Positions 7,401 through 12,974 of a stretch of 19,931 nt of DNA are shown here, piece by piece. The stretch comes from Microcystis sp. T1-4 (GTDB lineage: Bacteria; Cyanobacteriota; Cyanobacteriia; Cyanobacteriales; Microcystaceae). The notes below the pieces were generated by a model that saw nothing but the letters and a program-made list of their open reading frames with translations, made no database searches and was not told where the DNA came from. A program made the translations under genes and the position numbers. The stretch spans positions 1-19,931 of the forward strand of contig NZ_CAIP01000158.1 in assembly GCF_000297435.1 (NCBI RefSeq). Reading direction: 5' to 3'. Every line of letters starts with the position of its first letter. Within the stretch, counting starts at the first letter, position 1.

Positions 7401-7838
7401 CCGAGTATCAGCAGTCACAGCCTTCTGGTTAAGCCTGATGTAGCTATGGGGCAGCTAGAGGCCGAGAAACCAGCTAACCCCCCGACCGCTGCCGAGACTG
7501 ATCCCGTTATCTCTAGTGACCGTGATCGGTCGCCATCTTTACCCTCTGGTGTTGGATTAACTGTGACAGAGACTCCCGGTGATCTGGTTGAGAAAAAGCT
7601 GGTTCTGCGGAGGTTTTACGGCAGTGTTGAGATCGATCCCCTGCGGATCAATCGAGACGCTCCAGCGATCGCCAATGAGATCATCCAGCATCTCACCCGA
7701 CTCAGTGGGGCCAGGGTTAAGGTAACACTGGAGATTGAAGCTGACATTCCTGATGGTGTGCCGGATGATGTGGTGCGGACGGTGACGGAGAATTGTCGGA
7801 CTTTGAAATTTAATAATCAGTCTTTTGAACCGGAGTGA
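4446..7838 (+). CDS. DUF499 ATPase with N-terminal Swt1/HEPN-like domain
   Basis: A 1130-aa protein. Residues 1 to about 120 (ERVGRALDFLREGLYPFIER and onward) resemble the Swt1-family HEPN domain. They include R96-NAWA-H101, an RX4H motif found at the active site of HEPN ribonucleases. The DUF499 ATPase follows, with a Walker A motif NFGGGKTHAML near 247-257 and a Walker B-like LILIDEWVAY near 365-374. The C-terminal block (RRFYGSVEIDPLRIN to NCRTLKFNNQSFE) is the usual DUF499 ending. I set the start at ATG 4446, where family similarity begins; the 35 in-frame residues upstream come from the repeat array. Likely partner of the DUF1156 methyltransferase in a restriction-like defence system. 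It may couple ATP hydrolysis to nucleic-acid sensing or RNA cleavage (inference). Other components, such as a helicase, are not in the window. Its stop lies in a 37-bp repeat. Confidence 0.88.
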   Translation: MAISNRERVGRALDFLREGLYPFIEREMKASYGQKWVAVALSCLPESYTIRRTGDAVLKEDVSALLIVLWEQWNEVFKKTLGRSDRSLTSELRDVRNAWAHNDAFSLDDAYRAFDSISRLLSSVSADTQEVEKQKQEILRLRFEEQARRETRRQAIAPTEGQPMSGLKPWREIATPHPDVASGRFQQAEFAADLWQVYLDEGSDEYRDPTEFFRRTYLTEGLKQLLTNALLRLSGNGGEPVIELQTNFGGGKTHAMLALYHLCNALAIEDLPGMESIFQALNIKKPPENVNIAVLVGTKVQPSGIPPYKPEHNKQNRPEIKTLWGEIAWQLGGAEGYALVRNADETSTNPGDALKILFNRFSPCLILIDEWVAYARQLHDKNDIAGGSFDTQFTFAQTLSESAKNAQQTLLAVSIPASETVDEKTGEVRTTDVETGGERGTEALDRLKNAIGRIQSPWRPASAEESFEIVRRRLFQTTTDPQLFVARDAVIKAFSEMYRTQAQEFPSECLEADYRRRLREAYPIHPEFFDRLYSDWSTLDKFQRTRGVLRLMAKVIHSLWEREDKSLLIMPSHVPMDDAQVQSELTRYLDDNWVPIIEKDVDGPNSLPLDIDRQNSNLGRYSACRRVTRTIYLGSAPTIRAANRGLEDKRIKLGCVQPGETVATFGDALRRLTDRATYLYIDGNRYWISNQPNVTRTAQDRANLLFEERYKVTEEIVRRLKADQQRGEFGGIHIAPESTADIPDDPHLGVRLVVLGTGQPHSKSAEDSPARRLVAEILNQRGGSPRYYKNTLVFVAPDKSNLENLEKNVAGYLAWNSIVADKETLNLDVSQNKQAITKRDQADKEVSLILNQTYKWLLVPEQPDPQKGIHWTDTNAQGDDSPIDRASRKLVHQEQLITHYSGDNLRREALDKYLWRSTNHIDLKRLWEYLAQYLYLPRLKNQDVLLQTVREGVRSTLVQENFGYAEGWDEAKQRYTGLVILRDINPSISSHSLLVKPDVAMGQLEAEKPANPPTAAETDPVISSDRDRSPSLPSGVGLTVTETPGDLVEKKLVLRRFYGSVEIDPLRINRDAPAIANEIIQHLTRLSGARVKVTLEIEADIPDGVPDDVVRTVTENCRTLKFNNQSFEPE

Positions 7839-7871
7839 ATATCGGGAAATTTCCCTATCTGGATTCGGTCA
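7835..7871 (+). repeat. 37-bp direct repeat, left copy
   Basis: It begins GTGAATATCGGG and ends GGATTCGGTCA, and contains the palindrome GGGAAATTTCCC. It matches 9676-9712 in 35 of 37 positions. The DUF499 stop codon lies within it. The two copies bracket an inverted-repeat element, a tnpB-less IS end and one gene. Confidence 0.9.
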
Positions 7872-7872
7872 T

Positions 7873-8019
7873 GGCTCTCTTAATTCTTTGCGTGATCAGT
7901 TTAACTTATTATAGAAGCGATCAATCTTTGTGTCCTTTGTGTCTTTGTGGTTCGTTCCACTCCCTCGCTAGGAGGAATGTATCTTAGAATACATTTTACC
8001 CACCAAATCCAAGAGAGCC
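7873..8019 (-). mobile_element. 147-bp inverted-repeat element (MITE-1), copy 1
   Basis: A non-coding element with imperfect terminal inverted repeats (GGCTCTCTTAATT at the left; the right end in complement is GGCTCTCTTGGATT). Its reverse complement aligns over its whole length with 19271-19415. Inside are a copy of the 23-nt repeat (7930-7952) and a small palindrome (ATGTATCTTAGAATACAT). No target-site duplication is visible at this copy. Adjacency to the 37-bp repeat suggests older rearrangement. Confidence 0.85.
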
Positions 8020-8059
8020 AGATGCCCGCACTACTACATCTTATACTTAATTTAAATGC

Positions 8060-8245
8060 AGGACAGCTGACGACGGCTTTGTGCTAAAATGTTTTCAGGA
8101 GACTTGAAACAGACCTGGAGGAAGGCGTAAGACTACCGCTAAGGTAGCGGCATCCAGTGAAGCGTCAACAGGCCTGAAGATCGTTCAATCAAGTTTGTTT
8201 GATCTGTCCGGAATCACCGTCCGATCAAGGCGGTGAGGATGTCAA
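8060..8245 (+). mobile_element. tnpB-less IS200/IS605/IS607-like remnant with putative omegaRNA (reRNA) scaffold
   Basis: The right-hand part (GGAATCACCGTCC...AAGGCGGTGAGG-ATGTCAA, 8210-8245) has the form of the conserved right end of cyanobacterial IS605/IS607-type tnpB elements: a hairpin (TCACCG/CGGTGA) followed by GAGGATGTCAA. Read as protein it gives PESPSDQGGEDVN, typical of the tail of tnpB reading frames. Upstream are more hairpins: CCGCTA-AGG-TAGCGG (8136-8150), an enclosing CTGGA/TCCAG pair (8115-8119 and 8153-8157), and ATCAA/TTGAT. No tnpA or tnpB is present; only about 190 nt remain. The left boundary is uncertain. The right boundary (TCAA at 8242-8245) is by analogy with the known cleavage tetranucleotide of IS608. 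Recognition is from memory of the family, not from a search. Confidence 0.6.
8085..8090 (+). promoter_or_regulatory. Candidate extended -10 (TGC-TAAAAT)
   Basis: TGCTAAAAT in the context GGCTTTGTGCTAAAATG has the extended -10 form. The -35 region 17-19 nt upstream is weak. It would transcribe the IS605-like scaffold and possibly the downstream metallolyase gene. Prediction only. Confidence 0.4.
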
Positions 8246-8291
8246 CGCAACCGTTGAATCCACATCACTATTACCACAGAAAAAAAATCAA

Positions 8292-9650
8292 ATGCAACCC
8301 AGCGACAAAAGTGTTTTAACCCCTGAAGAACGGCTTCAAATTTCATTTTTACTCAAAGTAAGTGTTTTAACCCCTGAAGAACGGCTTAAACTTTCATCTT
8401 TACTCAAAGCAATGGAAAGCAAAGAACAGGCTCTCCGCAACCTTGACCCGATGGTGTTGGATCTTTCGATTCGCGAGCCTGCTGTAGGTTCCCCCATAGG
8501 CCATGTTCTTGAAAACAAACTCGCCCTTTTAAGCCTGGCGAGAAAATTCGGCTTTAAGGAGATTTTACTGGCAACTTTCAATGTGTCGATGCCAGAGATT
8601 GAGCAAGTTGACGATGCCTTCTGCAAATTACTCAACGAAAGGAAAGAAGACCTGACAGGTACTTTTGGATTCGCCTCGCCCGGGAAGTTTTCCGCTGACC
8701 AAAAGGTGTTTAATGCAGACATCAGCATGGAGAAGCTGAAAAAATATAAAATCCCTAACGCTATCTTTGATCTTGACATCACTAAGGCCTACGTCCGCGT
8801 AGAAGACCGCGACAATTATCTACGGGAACTTGCCGCCACCATTAAATGGACTCATGAAAATATACGCGGTGATAACGGAGGCGCTCCCCGCGTGTATATC
8901 AACTACCAGGATGGTGTAGATGCGTTTTTCGAGGATTGGGAATGGGTGGCAAGGGTTACGAAGTTTCTAGCGACTCAACCCATCGCCGCCATTCTCTACG
9001 AGGATGGAAAAGGAACGGCGCTACCTTTCCAGATCGCCACATTGACCGCCATGATCAAAGGACTTATGCCGCCCAATATCAAATTGCTAGTGCATATGCA
9101 TGCGGGAAATGGTATGGAAAATGCGTCAATCATGGAAGCTTTGTTAAACGGAGCCGATGGCATTTGGGCTGGTTTCACACGCGAGGCAGCAACCAATGGT
9201 CATGCGCCAAGTTCCGAGCTGTTGGCGAATCTGCGCCGACTCGGCAACCAAATAGTGGAGAAAAAGTATGCTTTCAAGCAAATGGTTCCCATCGCCCACG
9301 AAATGACCAAAATCAACACTGGAGAACAGACCCAACCCGATGTTCCGATTATCGGCAGGAATGCCTACCGGACAATCCATACGTTTTTCATGCAAGACAA
9401 GAATCAAAAAATGGATTTGGCCCCAGAAGCCATAGGTGCCAAACCAGGCTGGCGCATCACAATGAGCAGCGACAATGCAGTATTGCGCAATCGTTTGAAC
9501 GAAGTGCGGCCCGGCACGGAACTTGACGACGCGACTGCAAATCGTATGCGCGCCCTGTTGCGTAGCGATCTGATGGCAGGCAAGCGCATCGCCTATGACG
9601 AGCCGAACAACCTGATCGACCTATACGTTCGCGCTACAACCAAGCCTTAA
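8292..9650 (+). CDS. Divergent DRE-TIM metallolyase / HMGL-like protein
   Basis: A 452-aa protein resembling the HMGL-like (DRE-TIM metallolyase) fold of isopropylmalate and homocitrate synthases and HMG-CoA lyase. A strand-1-like motif VLDLSIREPAVG occupies the place of the usual D-x-x-x-R-D-G-x-Q. A late metal-site motif LLVHMHAGNGMENAS (HxH) is followed by GADGIWAGF, as in the family. The aspartate after the arginine is Glu here and the GxQ is missing, so substrate or activity may differ from characterised members. The N-terminus carries a 17-residue tandem repeat (VLTPEERLQISFLLK, then VLTPEERLKLSSLLK), identical in phase at DNA level (51-bp period from 8311). I chose ATG 8292; the open frame upstream (TTG 8199) belongs to the IS remnant. 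There is no clear ribosome binding site. Product class is moderately sure; reaction unknown. Confidence 0.65.
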   Translation: MQPSDKSVLTPEERLQISFLLKVSVLTPEERLKLSSLLKAMESKEQALRNLDPMVLDLSIREPAVGSPIGHVLENKLALLSLARKFGFKEILLATFNVSMPEIEQVDDAFCKLLNERKEDLTGTFGFASPGKFSADQKVFNADISMEKLKKYKIPNAIFDLDITKAYVRVEDRDNYLRELAATIKWTHENIRGDNGGAPRVYINYQDGVDAFFEDWEWVARVTKFLATQPIAAILYEDGKGTALPFQIATLTAMIKGLMPPNIKLLVHMHAGNGMENASIMEALLNGADGIWAGFTREAATNGHAPSSELLANLRRLGNQIVEKKYAFKQMVPIAHEMTKINTGEQTQPDVPIIGRNAYRTIHTFFMQDKNQKMDLAPEAIGAKPGWRITMSSDNAVLRNRLNEVRPGTELDDATANRMRALLRSDLMAGKRIAYDEPNNLIDLYVRATTKP

Positions 9651-9675
9651 AACTTAACGCGAGTCGAATTGGTCT

Positions 9676-9712
9676 GTGAATATCGAAAAATTTCCCTATC
9701 TGGATTCGGTCA
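9676..9712 (+). repeat. 37-bp direct repeat, right copy
   Basis: Second copy of the repeat at 7835-7871, with GG changed to AA at two adjacent positions. It follows the metallolyase stop by 25 nt. Confidence 0.9.
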
Positions 9713-9788
9713 GGGATTTCTGAAAATTCCAGAAGAGCATTAATATTATGGAAATGTCTAATAATAATGGTTCTTCGGTTTGTCTTAT

Positions 9789-9838
9789 GCAATGTCTGTC
9801 TCTATAAGGAATGAAACCCTTATAGAGACAGACATTGC
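9789..9838. repeat. Perfect 21-bp inverted repeat, 8-nt loop
   Basis: The arms (9789-9809 and 9818-9838) start GCAATGTCTGTCTC and are exact complements around the loop AATGAAAC. A short T-run follows a few bases later (CGCAATTTTTG). It could terminate transcription from the metallolyase gene about 140 nt upstream, or be a small palindromic element. A short ORF that crosses it is probably not a gene. Confidence 0.85.
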
Positions 9839-9959
9839 CGCAATTTTTGTCAATTGTTGGCGATCTGGACGAACTAATCAATTAAATCTCTTGCCAGATA
9901 AGGATTTAGTCGATTTATGCCCCCATATCGAATCATGCCAAGTCCCGAAGAGCCAGAAT

Positions 9960-9989
9960 AATCCCCCTTTTATCTGAAAAAGAGGGATT
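9960..9989. terminator. Stem-loop AATCCCCCTTTT / AAAAGAGGGATT
   Basis: A 12-nt stem with one mismatch and a 6-nt loop (ATCTGA). Because the stem ends in A/T runs, it could act on either strand. It touches the left end of the 96-bp MITE. Together with the 21-bp inverted repeat it separates the plus-strand metallolyase gene from the minus-strand gene at 10170. Confidence 0.4.
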
Positions 9990-10085
9990 TATAGCGGTTC
10001 TCGCATCTGGGCGGCACACTTAAACCTTTGCTGATTAAGCTGTTCAGGATCGGGAATGTACCTCTTGTGAATCAGAAACGCTATA
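9990..10085 (+). mobile_element. 96-bp TA-flanked MITE (MITE-2), copy 1
   Basis: It starts TATAGCGGTTCTCGCATCTG and ends AATCAGAAACGCTATA. The ends are inverted repeats flanked by TA, as in derivatives of IS630/Tc1-type elements. The full length matches the reverse complement of 19793-19888 with only scattered differences. There is no coding capacity, and no parent transposase is in the window. The rest of the gene-free stretch up to 10169 shows nothing further. Confidence 0.85.
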
Positions 10086-10169
10086 TTTAGTCCAAATTTG
10101 TTAGATTGAGAGGAAAGTTTTCACGCTTCTCAGTCTCAAGACAAGAGATTTTCTGCTGATGTCTTCCCA

Positions 10170-10736
10170 CTACCAAAGTCCGCGGATAGGAGATACACTA
10201 GGCTCGGGAGCGGGTTGGGGAGCAACTTCAGTAAAGGTTCTGGTTTCCGGGGGTAAAGCGGGAAGTCCCCAAGCGGGTTGTTTTTCGTTGATTTCTCTTA
10301 AAAGTTGCGAGCGAGTGGTACTGACGGCGATTTCTGATTTTAGTTTCAAGCGGGAAACCCAATAGGGACGAGCTTTACCCACATAAACTAATTTGCCATC
10401 TACCACTTGCAATAGTACATCGTCACCACCAGTGGCATCCCCAACAATACGAGCGGTGGTTCCGTCGGCAAAGTCACCACTGAAAATTTCTTTGCCATCC
10501 ACTGTTACAGGTCTGATCAATTGGATGGACATAATGCCACCCACGGTTCCCCGGACGCGACCTAGTATATAGTCACCGGGGTTGAGTTGCGGCTCACCTC
10601 TGTAGGTGTTATGGCCGCGCAGTTGACTGATCAGGATTTCGTTATTTTGCGGTTCTGCTTGTACGGGTACGGCGCCAAGGGTAGTTAGGGCAACTAAACC
10701 GGCAAAACCAGCGACAAGGGAAATTTTGTTAAACAC
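10170..10736 (-). CDS. Exported protein of unknown function
   Basis: A 188-aa protein when started at GTG 10736, which has GAGG 5 nt upstream; a TTG 15 nt earlier would add five residues but bypasses that site. The N-terminus is a signal peptide: FNK, hydrophobic ISLVAGFAGLVALTTLGAV, then a VQA-EP cleavage site. The mature part contains a compact region with many Gly/Asp turns (LNPGDYILGRVRGTVGGIMS and beyond, then a stretch ending KLVYVGKARPYW) and a Pro-rich tail ending SPIRGLW. It looks like a periplasmic or cell-surface protein. I do not recognise a named family. It runs in the same direction as the lipoprotein gene but is separated from it by 232 nt, so it is probably a separate transcript. 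Confidence 0.8.
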   Translation of the reverse strand: MFNKISLVAGFAGLVALTTLGAVPVQAEPQNNEILISQLRGHNTYRGEPQLNPGDYILGRVRGTVGGIMSIQLIRPVTVDGKEIFSGDFADGTTARIVGDATGGDDVLLQVVDGKLVYVGKARPYWVSRLKLKSEIAVSTTRSQLLREINEKQPAWGLPALPPETRTFTEVAPQPAPEPSVSPIRGLW

Positions 10737-10859
10737 AATTACCTCAAGCAAAAAATTGGTAAATTACCTATAGACGTTCTAGATTATAACCTAGTTCCCG
10801 ATTTTATCTATATTGTGAAATATTAGTTTAATAATTTCTCGATCGAGCGGTTGGAGGTT

Positions 10860-10945
10860 GGGGTTTTAGGGTTTTGGGGTTTTAGGGTGTTAGTTGAAAT
10901 TCCCCCATTCTCCCGCTCCCTACCTCCCTACCTCCCCACTTCCCC
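10860..10945. other. G-quadruplex-type G tract followed by C-rich tract
   Basis: Four G runs at 10860-10887 (GGGG-TTTTA-GGG-TTTT-GGGG-TTTTA-GGG) resemble telomere-like repeats and fit the G-quadruplex pattern on the plus strand. A C-rich stretch (10902-10945, CCCCC, CTCCCTACCTCCC, CCCC) follows and could form one on the other strand. The tract lies in the 232-nt gap between two minus-strand genes, upstream of the exported protein's promoter region. Confidence 0.75.
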
Positions 10946-10968
10946 TGAAAACTGGATTAAGCTAGGCT

Positions 10969-12507
10969 CTAAGACCGCTCGACATTGCTGAATAATTGAG
11001 GATCGAGGGTGGGTAGTTCGATATCTTTTTCTGCTGGGGAAGAGGCCAACTGGAAGCGGTTTAAAGTTTGTTGAACGCGATCAAAAATGGTGATTTTTTG
11101 CTCGCTATTGTTCTGGGGTTCGGGAATAGGTTCCACTTCTAGCGGAGGCTGAATACCGGGGGCAGGTTCGTTAATCTCCTTTGTCTCTGGTATGGTGGTT
11201 AGGGGAGATTCGATCGCTTCAGGGGTTTCCTCTACCTTTTCGATTGTTTCTGTCTCTACTGGTTTTTCTTCCACGATTGGGCTTTCTGGCTCAATAACAG
11301 GGGTTTCCTCCACTATAGGGCTTTCTGGCTCAATAACGGGGGTTTCCTCCACTATAGGGGTTTCTTCCTCAACTATAGGGGTTTCTTCCTCGATAACAGG
11401 GTTTTCTTCCAAGATTGGGCTTTCTGGCTCAATAACGGGGGTTTCCTCAACTATAGGGGTTTCTTCCTCGATAACGGGGGTTTCCGGCTCAATAACGGGG
11501 GTTTCTTCCTCTGGACTTGGAATGATTTTATAGTTGGGATCAACAATGCTACGGGCAATTGTAGGGGATAAATCGCCACGGACTAATTGACTGAGTCCGT
11601 CTTGGTAAGAGGGATCAAAGCTAATCACGCGCACGCTGGTATTAAACTCGTTTTCGATTTTATTTCCCTTACCATCGATGAATTCTAGTTGTACCCAGTT
11701 ATTGCCCTTGGCAAAACCCTTGAGATAGATTGGTTCCCAAGTATCAAGCAGAAAACTCTCACCGTTGACAGTGACACGAATGCGCCAATCTTGAAGATTA
11801 TTATCCCCGTTGGCAGTATTGGACAGACGTAGAGGAGCATTACTCAGATAAAAATCGAGCAGGATCGGTTCTGCACCGTAGATTCCCTGCGGACTACTGT
11901 AGGTTAATAGGGGTAAGTTGTTATCAGGGGCATTTTTGCCTGTTTTTGTCAGAATATGAAAGGTTGTTTCAGCGAAGGCCCCATCATTTTTAAAACTTTC
12001 CTGCCAAGGACGCAGGGCCAAGACGCGCAGGGTATGAGTACCGGGGGCAAGATTTTCTAGGATAATCGGTTGCTTGAGGTCGTAAATGGCTGCTGCTGGT
12101 TCATTATCGACAATTAGACTCAAGTGGGGTCCTAATTTCAGGGTATCGTCTTGGAAAATTGGCAGATCTGACACTTGTAGTTTAACTGTCACCTGGGTGT
12201 GATCGAAAACTTGTTCGGCCAGAGGACTGAGAATCGTTACTTGGGGAGCGTAACGATCTAAACTGGGGCGCAGTTCCTGAATTAAGGCCGGGGGGGCCAC
12301 CTCAGAAATGCGGCCTTGGACGACGGGAAGATTAGAGGTTTCGGCAGTGGAGAGATCCGTAGCCGTCAAGCGATCGCCACAGGCGTTTAACAGAATGGTC
12401 AGTAAACCGATCACAAGACATATACGAAGGGTTTTGACTGGGATTAATTTATGTAGTAGGGATAGCACGTTCCTCCTAGAGCCAAGGCCAAAATCTATAC
12501 AAACCAT
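10969..12507 (-). CDS. Lipoprotein with Pro/Glu-rich repeat region
   Basis: A protein of up to 512 aa. A signal peptide with lipobox LLNAC (Cys at residue 43 from the ATG) predicts a lipid-anchored protein. An alternative GTG start at 12468 sits 3 nt after AGGAGG, which is tight spacing; either start keeps the signal peptide. Residues about 70-325 contain beta-rich stretches (QVTILSPLAEQVFDHTQVTV, RIRVTVNGESFLLDTWEP) resembling Ig-like extracellular modules. Residues about 332-415 are repeats of the form ETPVIEPESPIVEE, very acidic and proline-rich, probably an extended spacer that crosses the cell wall. The tail (ITIFDRVQQTLNRFQLASSP) may be a short helical end. Family not recognised. The repeat DNA gives a long shadow ORF on the other strand, rich in Ser and Gly. 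Confidence 0.82.
   Translation of the reverse strand: MVCIDFGLGSRRNVLSLLHKLIPVKTLRICLVIGLLTILLNACGDRLTATDLSTAETSNLPVVQGRISEVAPPALIQELRPSLDRYAPQVTILSPLAEQVFDHTQVTVKLQVSDLPIFQDDTLKLGPHLSLIVDNEPAAAIYDLKQPIILENLAPGTHTLRVLALRPWQESFKNDGAFAETTFHILTKTGKNAPDNNLPLLTYSSPQGIYGAEPILLDFYLSNAPLRLSNTANGDNNLQDWRIRVTVNGESFLLDTWEPIYLKGFAKGNNWVQLEFIDGKGNKIENEFNTSVRVISFDPSYQDGLSQLVRGDLSPTIARSIVDPNYKIIPSPEEETPVIEPETPVIEEETPIVEETPVIEPESPILEENPVIEEETPIVEEETPIVEETPVIEPESPIVEETPVIEPESPIVEEKPVETETIEKVEETPEAIESPLTTIPETKEINEPAPGIQPPLEVEPIPEPQNNSEQKITIFDRVQQTLNRFQLASSPAEKDIELPTLDPQLFSNVERS
11262..11515 (-). repeat. Tandem degenerate repeats coding ETPVIEPESPIVEE
   Basis: Units of about 11-14 codons recur many times; on the plus strand the words GGGGTTTCTTCCTC and TTTCTGGCTCAATAAC return repeatedly. 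Near-identity at DNA level points to recent expansion and makes copy number likely to vary between strains. Confidence 0.85.
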
Positions 12508-12678
12508 TGATTTTTGCTAGAGTCATTGAATGCTCTGGTGTCAGCAAAAGCGCGAGAAGATGAGGTCATGGCCTCAATTTTACAGAATTGTTTGATTGTT
12601 TTTTGAGAATCTATCTATTGAATTTTCTATATGGTCTGGTGAGGGAGAAAAGGGGGAAATGGGCTTCCGGAGCGACAA

Positions 12679-12696
12679 TTGATAAACTTTTGTAAA
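12679..12696 (-). promoter_or_regulatory. Candidate HLR1 (RpaB-binding) site upstream of psaA
   Basis: On the minus strand the 18 bases read TTTACAAA-AG-TTTATCAA. This follows the HLR1 consensus (two G/T-TTACA-A/T-A/T halves separated by 2 nt) with two mismatches in the second half. RpaB control of photosystem I genes through HLR1 is established in cyanobacteria. The site lies about 280 nt before the psaA ATG, in keeping with the long leaders known for psaAB. The rest of the 467-nt gene-free region (12508-12974) shows no ORF; it has a small TGAGG/CCTCA hairpin near 12560 and the SD AGAGGAG before psaA. Confidence 0.55.
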
Positions 12697-12974
12697 GAAA
12701 AATCACCAGTCTGACCCTGACTAAGACCGTCCATAGCAGAAAATGTCTCTCCTATCAAGGATTGAGAGAATTTTAATTATTGTTAAGCATAACGAACAGA
12801 CAAGAGAACAAAGACTTATCATCTACTATTGATGCTTTCGACTGGAATCTCACCCAAGAGGAAAGTCAAGCGACATTAACAAAAGGTGGGTCAGATTTCA
12901 ACTTGCCTTTTTTAGGTTAAAAAATCTATCCTCAAATAAAACGCTAAGTCTATTGTCGAGAGAGGAGAATCCTC

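Noticed and set aside
8175..8250. Glutamine (glnA-type) riboswitch
   Set aside because: There is superficial likeness (CGTTCA, CGGAA, AACG around two stems), but the conserved core is not matched, and the right end of an IS605/IS607-like element explains the sequence better.
8199..8291. TTG start at 8199 for the metallolyase gene
   Set aside because: The stretch reads PESPSDQGGEDVN, the tail typical of tnpB frames, so it belongs to the IS remnant.
8936..9526. 196-aa ORF inside the metallolyase gene
   Set aside because: Shadow in another frame of a gene with clear family motifs; its composition is unlike a real protein.
9780..9977. 65-aa ORF on the plus strand
   Set aside because: It starts across the perfect inverted repeat, has no SD and no recognisable motif.
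11192..11533. 113-aa plus-strand ORF of Ser/Gly/Val repeats
   Set aside because: Antisense shadow of the Pro/Glu repeats of the lipoprotein.
12555..12580. Terminator hairpin TGAGG/CCTCA upstream of psaA
   Set aside because: The stem is only 5 bp and no plus-strand gene ends nearby.
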